DNA from: Clostridiales bacterium
Lineage (GTDB): Bacteria; Bacillota; Clostridia; Lachnospirales; Lachnospiraceae
Reading direction: 5' to 3'
NCBI GenBank assembly: GCA_015655075.1
Contig: JAATFT010000019.1
Location: forward strand, 62,001 to 126,000
DNA: 64,000 bases
The translations under genes and the position numbers were made by a program. The notes under the pieces were generated by a model. It saw only the letters and a program-made list of their open reading frames with translations, made no database searches and had not been told where the DNA came from. Positions 36,648 through 44,963 of the stretch are shown in pieces. The number at the start of each line of letters is the position of its first letter. The stretch's first letter is position 1.

Positions 36648-37400
36648 TCAATGTACTATTTTTGGTATGAAATCCCGGAAGCCGGAGATATTTATCTGCT
36701 CTATCAAAGAAGCATCCCCTGATTTTACAATTCTGCCGCTTTGCAATATGTGCACCCGGTCTATCGGCAGATATTCCAGTATTTTTGTATTATGTGTTAT
36801 AATGATAAGAGAATTATTTTTATTCTTAAATGCCTCTACCCCTTTTGATACAATTTTAACGGAATCCACATCCAGCCCCGAATCAGTTTCATCCAGGATT
36901 GCCAGCTTGGGCTCCAATACAAGCATCTGCAGGATCTCCGATTTTTTCTTCTCCCCGCCGGAAAATCCAACATTTAAGTATCTGGAAGCATAATCCTTAT
37001 CCATATTCAAAGTTTCCATGGCCTTATACAATTCCTTTTTGTAGGCGAATACCTTCACGGGTTTGCCGGTAAGTGCCAATCTGGAGGACCTTAAGAAATT
37101 CTCAAGAGTAACGCCGGGCACTTCCTCCGGATTCTGAAAAGATAAAAATATTCCCTTCTTAGCCCTTACATCTGCTTTTTCCTGTGTAATATCCTCTCCC
37201 TCAAATAAAATGCTTCCTTCCTCTATGGAATATCCCGGATGTCCCATAATGGCATAGCCCAAGGTTGATTTTCCCGCACCGTTGGGCCCCATAATTACAT
37301 GTACTTCCCCCTGATTAACAGATAAATTTAAATTATTTAATATCATTTTATCCTCTGCATAAACCTGCAGATTATTAACTTCCAACATTTTATTTGACAT
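36648..37400 (-). CDS. sufC: SufC, Fe-S assembly ATPase
   Basis: ABC-type ATPase driving SufBCD. Walker A GPNGAGKSTLG near residue 38, signature VGFSGGEKKKSEILQ, Walker B LAILDETDSGLDVD with the SufC-typical DETDSGLD. 250 residues. First gene of sufCBDSU, downstream of a good promoter and a candidate operator. Confidence 0.97.
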   Translation of the reverse strand: MSNKMLEVNNLQVYAEDKMILNNLNLSVNQGEVHVIMGPNGAGKSTLGYAIMGHPGYSIEEGSILFEGEDITQEKADVRAKKGIFLSFQNPEEVPGVTLENFLRSSRLALTGKPVKVFAYKKELYKAMETLNMDKDYASRYLNVGFSGGEKKKSEILQMLVLEPKLAILDETDSGLDVDSVKIVSKGVEAFKNKNNSLIIITHNTKILEYLPIDRVHILQSGRIVKSGDASLIEQINISGFRDFIPKIVH

Positions 37401-37448
37401 TCCTTTTCCCCTTGCCCTTTCTGTATAAATAATTTAAGCGGATTTTAT

Positions 37449-37475
37449 ATCATGAACATAAAGCGTGTTCATGAT
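37449..37475. other. Palindrome in the suf leader
   Basis: ATCATGAAC and GTTCATGAT with a nine-base spacer, between the suf promoter and sufC; a second imperfect hairpin (GAATTTGCAAGC / GCTTGCAATTC) is near 37490-37515. The rest of the 486-base gap to gpmA, apart from the promoter below, shows nothing recognisable. Confidence 0.5.
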
Positions 37476-37554
37476 CTTTCACTACGCTCGGAATTTGCAA
37501 GCAAGCTTGCAATTCCTCGTTCCGCATTCATTATATCATAAAGTCTTTTAAATC

Positions 37555-37617
37555 TTACTAAAAATTAATTCCTAGTAATTTAATCCCTATTATAATACTC
37601 GGATATAATTAATGCAA
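37555..37617 (-). promoter_or_regulatory. suf promoter with overlapping inverted-repeat operator
   Basis: Minus-strand TTGCAT (37617-37612), 17-base spacer, TATAAT (37594-37589). Just downstream, over the expected start site, TTACTA (37555-37560) and TAGTAA (37573-37578) form a perfect inverted repeat with a 12-base spacer. This is where a repressor such as an Fe-S-sensing Rrf2 protein would act; that identity is inference. Confidence 0.65.
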
Positions 37618-37886
37618 GAGTGTAATCAAAAAATCTTTAAATTCAGCTGCCGGTTTCCTTTCCCGGGTACCGGCAATAACCAGATTCCAAACGCAAGTTA
37701 AGTAATACCTCAAAAGCTAAGGCAATAAATTGAAATTGAATAGGAGATTTACGGAACTTTCTATTTGATAAAAAATCCCTCGGAATAATCTTGCCATACG
37801 GGAATAAAAGAAGTAAAATAAAAAAGGTATTTAAAAGTAATTATGGTAACTATTAAGTTTAATAAAAAATTACAGGAGGTTATATT

Positions 37887-38630
37887 ATGAAACTGGTTGT
37901 AATCAGACATGGTGAAAGTGAATGGAATAAATTGAATCTTTTTACCGGCTGGAGGGATGTGGATCTTTCCCCGAAAGGCAGAAATGAAGCAATGGAAGCC
38001 GGAAAGCTTTTAAAGGAAAATAACTTTGATTTTGATATCTGTTACACTTCTTATTTAAAAAGAGCCATTCATACTTTAAATTATGTTTTGGATGAGATGG
38101 ATTTGGCCTGGCTGCCTGTCGTTAAAACCTGGAAGTTAAACGAACGGCATTACGGTGCCCTTCAGGGTCTGAATAAATCGGAAACCGCTAAAAAATATGG
38201 GGAAGAACAGGTAAAAATCTGGAGGCGTTCCTTTGATGTCCGCCCGCCGGAATTATCCCCCGAAGATGAACAAAATCCCCGGAATCAGACGCAATACCGG
38301 GAATTCGACAAGGCTGAGCTTCCATTATGTGAAAGTCTTAAGGATACCATTGCCCGGGTAATACCCTATTATAACGGTGTAATTAAAAAAGATATACTGG
38401 CCGGAAAAAGGGTCTTGATTGCAGCCCATGGCAATTCCATCCGTTCCCTGGTTAAATATCTGGACAATCTCTCGGAAGAAGAAATCACCGAGGTAAATAT
38501 TCCAACCGGTATTCCTCTGGTTTATGAGTTTGATGCTGATTTTAAAGTTATAAATAAGTATTATCTGGGGAACCAGGAAGCAATTAAAGCCCAGATGGAG
38601 CAGGTCGCAAAGCAGGGAAAAGCAAATTAA
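37887..38630 (+). CDS. gpmA: 2,3-bisphosphoglycerate-dependent phosphoglycerate mutase
   Basis: Glycolytic interconversion of 3- and 2-phosphoglycerate. Catalytic His8 in [25 protein letters not shown] with the acid/base Glu, and the second His in [16 protein letters not shown]. 247 residues is standard for dPGM. AGGAGG lies eight bases before the ATG. Plus strand, divergent from the suf operon. Confidence 0.97.
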   Translation: MKLVVIRHGESEWNKLNLFTGWRDVDLSPKGRNEAMEAGKLLKENNFDFDICYTSYLKRAIHTLNYVLDEMDLAWLPVVKTWKLNERHYGALQGLNKSETAKKYGEEQVKIWRRSFDVRPPELSPEDEQNPRNQTQYREFDKAELPLCESLKDTIARVIPYYNGVIKKDILAGKRVLIAAHGNSIRSLVKYLDNLSEEEITEVNIPTGIPLVYEFDADFKVINKYYLGNQEAIKAQMEQVAKQGKAN

Positions 38631-38714
38631 TCACGTTTTGGTTTTTTACCGATTTCTGTATCAGAAATCAATTGCTTTCATATAATAACTAAAAAGAATA
38701 AAGGGTGAAATTGT

Positions 38715-39305
38715 ATGTCATTTAACAACAACATTTTATCCAACTGCAAAAATCAAATCAGTGTATTTAATATTTTCCGTAAATTATGGGAACAGCATGT
38801 GTTTTGGACTAGAGCATTTATTATAAGTACCGCGTCCGGCCTTAATGATCTGGACCTGGTTACAGAGAGACTTCTTCGTAACCCCACTGATTTCGCATCG
38901 GCACTTAAAAATTTTTACGGCGGCGAAAAGGCCAGAGCTTTCGAAACTCTGCTCAAAGAACATCTTTTAATAGCCGCAAGCTTAGTAAACAATACCAAGG
39001 CCGGGAACGTAGAAGCCGCATATGAAGACAGAAGAAAATGGCATAAGAATGCGGATGAATTATCTGTGTTTCTCGGGGAAATAAATCCCCACTGGTCCTC
39101 CAGGCAATTCCGCTCCCTTTTTTACGAGCATCTTAAAATGACCGAAGACGAAGCCGTATACCGCCTTAACGTGAAATATGCCTCCGATATAGCATTATTT
39201 GATTCCATAGAAAATCATGCGCTGCAAATAGCCGACTTTATGGCCTATGGCATTCTAAATCAGTTTTATTTAACTCCTGGCAGTAATGTCAGGCGGCAAT
39301 ATTGA
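38715..39305 (+). CDS. Uncharacterised helical protein of a conserved Firmicutes family
   Basis: 196 residues, predicted mostly helical, with conserved-looking LWEQHVFWTRAFIISTASGL, LLKEHLLIAASLVN, RRKWHKNADEL and YEHLKMTEDEAVYRL. The repeated His/Glu/Trp spacing (WEQHVFW, KEHLL, RKWHKN, YEHL) suggests a four-helix, possibly metal-binding bundle. I recall relatives labelled acetylglutamate kinase, but no amino-acid kinase fold or nucleotide motif is present, so that label should not be used. It follows gpmA by 84 bases with its own ribosome binding site (AAGGGTGAAA). Function unknown. Confidence 0.75.
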   Translation: MSFNNNILSNCKNQISVFNIFRKLWEQHVFWTRAFIISTASGLNDLDLVTERLLRNPTDFASALKNFYGGEKARAFETLLKEHLLIAASLVNNTKAGNVEAAYEDRRKWHKNADELSVFLGEINPHWSSRQFRSLFYEHLKMTEDEAVYRLNVKYASDIALFDSIENHALQIADFMAYGILNQFYLTPGSNVRRQY

Positions 39306-39432
39306 ACATAACTACTTACCACTACTTACCCTATTTGGGGTTGTATTTTCAAAACCTATGGGACTTAAGAAGAGATCTTTCCAATATTCTTCTTACTTGG
39401 ATAGCCACGGAATAAAAGCCAAAAATAACTGT

Positions 39433-39474
39433 CCCGGCATATAAGATAAAGAATTTTTATTCTTATATGCCGGG
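39433..39474. terminator. Strong hairpin between the gpmA-side gene and hppA
   Basis: CCCGGCATATAAGA and TCTTATATGCCGGG form a perfect 14-bp stem with a 14-base loop. It lies between two convergent genes and may serve both; no clean T-run follows on either strand. Confidence 0.55.
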
Positions 39475-39476
39475 AT

Positions 39477-39575
39477 AGCCTTCCAGTCGGAATGCGCAGA
39501 CGTCCCAGGGTATCATGCCCCAAAGCGGAAAAGCGTCAGCGCAGAGTTAGAGTTTGCTTTGCAAACTCTTTCTTT
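39477..39575. repeat. R3 element at the hppA 3' end
   Basis: AGCCTTCCAGTCGGAATGCG at the left, GTCAGCGCAGAGTTAGAGTT then TGCTTTGCAAACTCTTTCTT at the right. Same orientation as the copies near pyk and gcvT. Confidence 0.78.
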
Positions 39576-39580
39576 GTATA

Positions 39581-41671
39581 TTAGCCAAAAAGATTAAAGG
39601 TTAAGAATATGTTAACTGTTAAAGATGCCACCAGCGATACAACTGTTATCTGCGTATTGATGGACGGCCCAGCGGTATCCTTAAAGGGATCACCCACTGT
39701 ATCACCAACAATTGTCGCTTTGTGTGTTTCGGAATTTTTGCCTCCATTATGTCCGGCTTCCACATATTTTTTCGCGTTATCCCATAATCCGCCTGCATTA
39801 GACATAAACAACGCAAAGATTAAGCCGCTTACGATATTTCCGGTAATAAAACCGCCGACTGCCTGCACCCCGCCGATAAAACCAACTAAAAGTGTTGCAA
39901 TGATTGTAATAAGGCCTGCCGGAACCAATTCTTTAAGAGCGCCTGTCGTAGCTATTTCGATGCATTTATCATATTCGGGAACAACACCTTTTTTACCTTC
40001 TTTCAGTCCGGCGATTTCCCTGAACTGACGGTGGATTTCACTTACCATACGCTGCGCATTCCGATCCACTCCAAATATTAACATAGCTGAAAATACCGGC
40101 GGAATAGCCGCTCCGAATAACAGACCGAAAAACACGGTGGGATTTAATATATCAAATCCAGTTATCAACTCCTTACCAATTACAGCAGCGGCATCATTGG
40201 CTTCACTGATAAAAGCACCTAAAAGGGCAATTACCGTAAGTCCTGCCGCACCGATGGAAAATCCCTTGGTAACCGCTTTCACGGTATTTCCTGCACTGTC
40301 CAGGGAATCTGTGGTTTCAAGGGCTTTTTCACCCAGATTTCCCATTTCCACCAGGCCCCGGGCATTATCCACAATAGGACCGTAAGCATCATTGGATATT
40401 ATCATACCTACTACGGAAAGCATACCTACAGCCGTCATAGAAATTCCAAACATGGCATATCCTTCTCCCAGGGGATCACATATTCTGTAGGCTGCCAAAG
40501 CAGATATGCCAATACCAATCATAGAGGGCAACGAACTTATTAAGCCATAAGAAAATCCGGATAATATAGTAAAAGCCGGTCCGGATTCGGAAGCAATTGC
40601 AACATTCTGAACCGGTTTCTTTGTATCATCGGTAAAATAATCCGTGGCAATACCCACAATAACACCCACAAGCAGTCCGATTACGCTTGCAAGCCATATC
40701 CGCCATTGAAACTGGAAAGCAAAAGTTGCAAGGGCCGTAAAAACACCAAATATAACCATTGTTACATATGTATTAGTATTAAGTGCTTTTGTGGGGCTGC
40801 CATTTTCCCTCATTCTTGCACTTAATACACCAATGATGGACGCCAGCAGGCCAATTGCGGCATAACAAAATACCATACCGGCATTTACAGAACCGCCGTT
40901 TGCTCTGTCTATGGCGGTTGCCATAACTAAAGCGGCTACCATGGAAGCTACATTGGAATCAAATAAGTCGGCACCCATTCCTGCAACATCCCCAACGTTA
41001 TCGCCCACATTATCTGCAATTACGGCCGGGTTTCTCGGATCATCCTCCGGTATACCAAGTTCCACCTTACCAACCAGGTCGGCACTGATATCTGCGGTCT
41101 TCGTAAAAATCCCGCCGCCTGCTTTTGCAAAGAGGGCCATAGAACTGGCACCGAAACTAAAACCAAGCAGGACAGTTGCATTATTCGTTATAAAGAAAAC
41201 TAAAGTAACGCCAAGAAGGCTGGCACCAACTACAGCCATTCCCATAACAGCGCCGCCGCGAAAACCGGCCATAAAAGAAGGTTTAATACCCTTCGCGGAA
41301 GCTTCCGCAGATTTTACATTGGCTATTGTTGCGATACTGATACCGATTTTTCCTGCTATACCGGAAATAACGGTTCCAAATAAATAAGACACAACCATTA
41401 AAATATTCTCCCCCGGGTTACCGTTCCAGATAGGCGAAGGAAGGAATATTAAAATTAATATAGCCGCTACTGCGCAAAAGCGTGAAAGTGTTCTAAACTC
41501 TTTTGCTAAAAACGTGTTTGCACCATTTCTAATCAGCTTTCCAATCTCTGCAATTCGTTTATTGGACGAGGGTTGTGATACTACCCATTTATAGAGCCAA
41601 AATGCAGCCCCAAATGCCAGGATAGAAACAATAATTGATACAGCTTCAAAAAAGACTACGTCAAAATCCAA
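39581..41671 (-). CDS. hppA: Membrane-bound pyrophosphatase (ion-pumping)
   Basis: Couples pyrophosphate hydrolysis to H+ or Na+ export across the membrane, with about 16 membrane helices. Active-site motifs: DNVGDNVGDVAGMGADLF, SNDAYGPIVDNARG, and the C-terminal KATIVGDTVGDPFKDTAGPS. In SAGNTVKAVTKGFSIGAAGL a Lys stands where K+-dependent enzymes have Ala, the known signature of the K+-independent, H+-pumping class. AGGAG sits nine bases before a TTG at 41671, which is preferred; ATG 41680 abuts the site directly. 696 residues. Confidence 0.95.
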   Translation of the reverse strand: MDFDVVFFEAVSIIVSILAFGAAFWLYKWVVSQPSSNKRIAEIGKLIRNGANTFLAKEFRTLSRFCAVAAILILIFLPSPIWNGNPGENILMVVSYLFGTVISGIAGKIGISIATIANVKSAEASAKGIKPSFMAGFRGGAVMGMAVVGASLLGVTLVFFITNNATVLLGFSFGASSMALFAKAGGGIFTKTADISADLVGKVELGIPEDDPRNPAVIADNVGDNVGDVAGMGADLFDSNVASMVAALVMATAIDRANGGSVNAGMVFCYAAIGLLASIIGVLSARMRENGSPTKALNTNTYVTMVIFGVFTALATFAFQFQWRIWLASVIGLLVGVIVGIATDYFTDDTKKPVQNVAIASESGPAFTILSGFSYGLISSLPSMIGIGISALAAYRICDPLGEGYAMFGISMTAVGMLSVVGMIISNDAYGPIVDNARGLVEMGNLGEKALETTDSLDSAGNTVKAVTKGFSIGAAGLTVIALLGAFISEANDAAAVIGKELITGFDILNPTVFFGLLFGAAIPPVFSAMLIFGVDRNAQRMVSEIHRQFREIAGLKEGKKGVVPEYDKCIEIATTGALKELVPAGLITIIATLLVGFIGGVQAVGGFITGNIVSGLIFALFMSNAGGLWDNAKKYVEAGHNGGKNSETHKATIVGDTVGDPFKDTAGPSINTQITVVSLVASLTVNIFLTFNLFG

Positions 41672-41940
41672 TTTACTCATCTCCTTATTCTTTATTTGGT
41701 CTATTTTAAACCACATAATTGATAGTATCACTTTCATGTTTATTGTTCAATAGTAAGGTGTGCATTTTATATATTTATAGCATTTTGAATAATTATACAT
41801 GCCTCAAACTATACATTTGTTATAAATTTAACAGTATTAAATACCGCTTTCGACAGGAATTATATAATTGTACCAGAATTCGCAACATTCTATAATGCAT
41901 GTTAAATTATGACAATTTACATTAAAATAATCTTTTAAAA
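41672..41940. other. AT-rich gap upstream of hppA
   Basis: No gene. Very AT-rich DNA presumably holding the hppA promoter, which could not be placed. Confidence 0.35.
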
Positions 41941-42054
41941 GAAAGAATCTGGCACGTCATGCGCATCCCGATCGTTTTTTATCGAATAGGGCGCAATTTC
42001 CTATTCGATAAATAGCTTTCAATAAGACGCGGGGCAGCCCCGCTTTTCCTGTTT
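41941..42054. repeat. R4-containing repeat and hairpins downstream of rpiR-type gene
   Basis: TTTATCGAATAGG / CCTATTCGATAAA (41980-42012) is the same hairpin as in the gcvT-gcvH gap, preceded by CACGTCATGCGCATCCCGAT-type sequence. A GCGGGG/CCCCGC hairpin follows at 42029-42043 with TTTTCCTGTTTT on the plus strand. Confidence 0.65.
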
Positions 42055-42086
42055 TATATACAAATGGCAACCGTCCGGTTCCAAAT

Positions 42087-42938
42087 TTATAACAATTTAG
42101 AGGATATGGATTCGGTGGTTCTTGCCTTGTTATCTCTGGATTGGTTATAATGTTTCACAAAATACTGCATATATAAAACCTCCAATAAATAAAGCTGAAC
42201 CATTGAGGTTGAAGAGGCACCGCCGTCTAAGGGTCCTTCATTTGACCCGCACAATAAAACAACCTCCGCCTGATTTGTCAGCGCAGTTTTGGCAAACCTG
42301 GTGATGCAGATTGATTTGCAGGCATTTTGCTTAACAAGCTTGTGCACTTCAATCATATCCTTGGTGGAACCGGAATAGGAAAAGATAATGGCAAGATCCC
42401 TGCTGTCAAGAAGGGATGCCGCCATGCACTGCATGTGGCAGTCCGCCACAAATTCTACATTAGGGAGTATCCTCATAAACTTCTGCTTTGCTTCTAATGC
42501 GATAACACCGGAAGCGCCAATTCCGAAAAAATGTATTCTTTTAGCCGCCGATATAAGATCTACCGCCTTAATAATTGCATCGAAATCCAGCAAATTAAAA
42601 GTTTCATTGAGTGCCGCAATATTAGTGGACAAAGTCTTCCTGCATACCGTTTTAACGTCATCATCCAGTTCAATCATCCCTGCAATTGCATTATTTGCTC
42701 CCTTTTTATTAGCAACGTCCTGGGCCAGCAGCATTTTAAATTCCTGATATCCGTTTAACTTTAATGCTTTACAGAACCGGAATACGGTTGTATCCCCTAC
42801 GCCGCACATTTCAGCCAAATCCGTTATCGAAGTATACAGTACCCTTTGAGGATTTTCGAAAACAAAATCCGCAACTATTTTTTCTGATTTTGTAAATTTG
42901 GTATAACCGTTCTCTATCCTGGCATAAATTCCTTCCAT
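42087..42938 (-). CDS. RpiR/MurR-family transcriptional regulator
   Basis: N-terminal RpiR helix-turn-helix (about 1-77: YTSITDLAEMCGVGDTTVFRFCKAL) followed by a SIS sugar-phosphate-binding domain (about 105-250: AKRIHFFGIGASGVIALEAK and DLAIIFSYSGSTKDMIEVHKLVKQ). This family controls amino-sugar and sialic-acid genes, and the gene is next to nanE, nagB and nagA, so an amino-sugar phosphate ligand is likely. Three AT palindromes in the nanE-nagB gap are candidate operators. An R1 repeat sits between it and nanE. Confidence 0.93.
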   Translation of the reverse strand: MEGIYARIENGYTKFTKSEKIVADFVFENPQRVLYTSITDLAEMCGVGDTTVFRFCKALKLNGYQEFKMLLAQDVANKKGANNAIAGMIELDDDVKTVCRKTLSTNIAALNETFNLLDFDAIIKAVDLISAAKRIHFFGIGASGVIALEAKQKFMRILPNVEFVADCHMQCMAASLLDSRDLAIIFSYSGSTKDMIEVHKLVKQNACKSICITRFAKTALTNQAEVVLLCGSNEGPLDGGASSTSMVQLYLLEVLYMQYFVKHYNQSRDNKARTTESISSKLL

Positions 42939-42960
42939 AATAATGCTCCTTTTATTATTA

Positions 42961-43122
42961 GCGTACTCTCGGAAACTCTTTGTATGCAGATTTGTGAGAT
43001 GATTTTTTGTCAGATATGCACAAATTTATGAGGCGTACGTGGAGCATACGTTGATTAAATTTATGTGTAGCCGGCAAAAAATCAGCCGCAAAGATGCGTA
43101 CAGGAGAGTTTCCGAGAGTGCT
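42961..43122. repeat. Repeat family R1, full copy 2
   Basis: GCGTACTCTCGGAAACTCTT to AGAGTTTCCGAGAGTGCT; about 93 percent identical by eye to 3211-3371 and in the same orientation. It lies between nanE and the RpiR gene and could separate their expression. Confidence 0.87.
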
Positions 43123-43137
43123 CTTTTAAAACTCCTT

Positions 43138-43836
43138 TTATTTTTCTGTGTTAATTGCTTCCACAAATCGTTTTGTAATATTCATCGGCCTTGTAATGGC
43201 AGTTCCCACAACCGCCGCATGTACACCGCTCTTTAATGCGGCTGTAAGCTGCTCCGGTGTCCATATGCCGCCTTCTGCAATAACAGGAATACTTAAATGC
43301 ATTGCAATCTCTTTCATTAATTGAATATTGGGAAGCTTTGTTCCTTTCGTTTCCCCCGTGTAACCGCATAAAGTAGTTCCGACCAAATCAAACCCGATCC
43401 GCGCGGCATGGACGGCGTCTTCGTAAGTGGAACAATCTCCCATAAACAGCATATCCGGATACTTATTGCGTATTTTATTAAAAAACTCATCCAGGCCTAC
43501 CCCATTGGGCCTCGCACGATTCGTTGCGTCGATTGCTATAATATCAGGGCCGCTTTCCATAAGTGCATCCACAGCTTCCTCCGTAGGTGTTATGTATACT
43601 TCACTGTCCGGATATTCCTGCTTATATAACCCGATTACCGGCAAATTTACAGCCTTTTTTATTTCCGTAATATCCTCCGGAGTATTTGCACGAATTCCAC
43701 AGGCACCTCCAAGCTGAGCCGCATAAGCCATCCTTGACATAATATAGGAGCTATAAAGGGGTTCACTTCTCAATGCCTGGCAGGATACAATCAGTCCTCC
43801 CTTTATCCTTTTAAAGACCTCATTGTTTTTCATCAT
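43138..43836 (-). CDS. nanE: N-acetylmannosamine-6-phosphate 2-epimerase
   Basis: Converts ManNAc-6-P to GlcNAc-6-P, the step joining sialic acid/ManNAc use to nagA and nagB next door. TIM barrel with GLIVSCQALRSEPLYS at the start, GACGIRANTPEDI, IIAIDATNRARPNG, DLVGTTLCGYTGETKG and PVIAEGGIWTPEQL. 232 residues is normal. GGAGG is about ten bases before the ATG. No nanA lyase is in the window. Confidence 0.96.
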   Translation of the reverse strand: MMKNNEVFKRIKGGLIVSCQALRSEPLYSSYIMSRMAYAAQLGGACGIRANTPEDITEIKKAVNLPVIGLYKQEYPDSEVYITPTEEAVDALMESGPDIIAIDATNRARPNGVGLDEFFNKIRNKYPDMLFMGDCSTYEDAVHAARIGFDLVGTTLCGYTGETKGTKLPNIQLMKEIAMHLSIPVIAEGGIWTPEQLTAALKSGVHAAVVGTAITRPMNITKRFVEAINTEK

Positions 43837-43896
43837 TATATAATGTCCTCCCTTTATCCTTTTGCAGATCGTTATCGATTTTGATTAGGATAAATT

Positions 43897-44024
43897 AAAA
43901 ATATTTTTTAATTATAAATAAAAATATTTTTCTTTTTTTAAATATTATATTATAATTTTCTAATTGTCAACGGATTCCAGCATAATATTTATGCAAATTT
44001 TACTTATTATTGAAAAATATTTTT
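43897..44024. promoter_or_regulatory. Three AAAAATATTTTT palindromes, candidate RpiR operators
   Basis: The 12-base palindrome AAAAATATTTTT occurs at 43897-43908, 43920-43931 and 44013-44024 in the divergent gap between nanE and nagB. The third copy is directly upstream of the nagB promoter. AT-rich palindromes are typical RpiR-family sites, but the region is AT-rich overall, so this is tentative. Confidence 0.5.
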
Positions 44025-44032
44025 ATTTATAC

Positions 44033-44060
44033 TTGATTTTTTAATTAGAAGTAATATACT
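44033..44060 (+). promoter_or_regulatory. Probable nagB promoter
   Basis: TTGATT (44033-44038), 16 bases, TATACT (44055-44060), about 185 bases before nagB. Confidence 0.5.
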
Positions 44061-44136
44061 ATATAATTGAAGCATCTGAAGTAAAAATTGAAAGGTACAG
44101 GTGAAAGGTTGAAAGAAATTCACTATCAATCTCAAT

Positions 44137-44217
44137 AATTTGTGCCTGCGTAACCAAAGTGTGCATGCACACTTTCCACAAATTTCAGATGCGCAATAGT
44201 TCGCCTTGCGAGCTATT
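44137..44217. other. Nested palindromes in the nagB leader
   Basis: AATTTGTG (44137-44144) and CACAAATT (44177-44184) enclose the perfect 20-base palindrome AAAGTGTGCATGCACACTTT (44156-44175). A second hairpin AATAGTTCGC/GCGAGCTATT follows at 44195-44217. Similar in style to the galE-galT cluster. Confidence 0.6.
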
Positions 44218-44243
44218 AAAATGCACAGTAACGGAGGGAAAAA

Positions 44244-44954
44244 ATGAATTTAATAGAATCAAGTGATTATAATGATTTAAGCAGAAAAGCCGCCAATGTT
44301 ATTTCGGCCCAGGTAATATTAAAACCGGACTGTGTATTGGGCCTGGCTACCGGTTCCACTCCCATAGGAACCTACAGGCAGTTAATTGAGTGGTATAATA
44401 AAGGCGATATTGATTTTTCAAAAGTAACAACAGTTAATCTGGATGAATATTGCGGTTTATCACCGGATAACAGCCAGAGTTACCGTTATTTTATGAATCA
44501 TAATCTGTTCCGCCATATCAATATCGATATAAAGAACACTTATGTGCCCAACGGCTTGGCAAAAGATTATGAGGAAGAATGCCGTCGTTACGATAATTTA
44601 ATTTCTAAGCTCGGCGGAATTGACTTACAGCTGTTAGGTATCGGCCACAACGGCCATATCGGATTTAACGAACCGGATGTTTCTTTTGAAAAAACCACTC
44701 ATATCGTTCATTTAGATGAATCCACAATTCAAGCAAACGCAAGATTTTTTGAAACAATTGACGAAGTCCCAAAAAAAGCAATTACCATGGGCATCAAATC
44801 TATTATGCAGGCAAAAAAAGTGTTATTGATTGCCGGCGGGCCGGATAAAAAAGGTATTATAGAAAGGGCCTTACACGGGCCTGTAACTCCGGATGTACCT
44901 GCATCCATACTGCAGTTTCATCCCGACTTAACTGTTGTATATTGTTTTGAATAG
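44244..44954 (+). CDS. nagB: Glucosamine-6-phosphate deaminase
   Basis: Converts glucosamine-6-P to fructose-6-P and ammonia. Motifs: LGLATGSTPIGTYR, VNLDEYCGL with the catalytic Asp, and GIGHNGHIGFNEP with the catalytic His. 236 residues, the short form usual in Firmicutes without the E. coli allosteric extension. GGAGGG lies just before the ATG. Followed nine bases later by nagA. Confidence 0.97.
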   Translation: MNLIESSDYNDLSRKAANVISAQVILKPDCVLGLATGSTPIGTYRQLIEWYNKGDIDFSKVTTVNLDEYCGLSPDNSQSYRYFMNHNLFRHINIDIKNTYVPNGLAKDYEEECRRYDNLISKLGGIDLQLLGIGHNGHIGFNEPDVSFEKTTHIVHLDESTIQANARFFETIDEVPKKAITMGIKSIMQAKKVLLIAGGPDKKGIIERALHGPVTPDVPASILQFHPDLTVVYCFE

Positions 44955-44963
44955 GAGGCAGTA

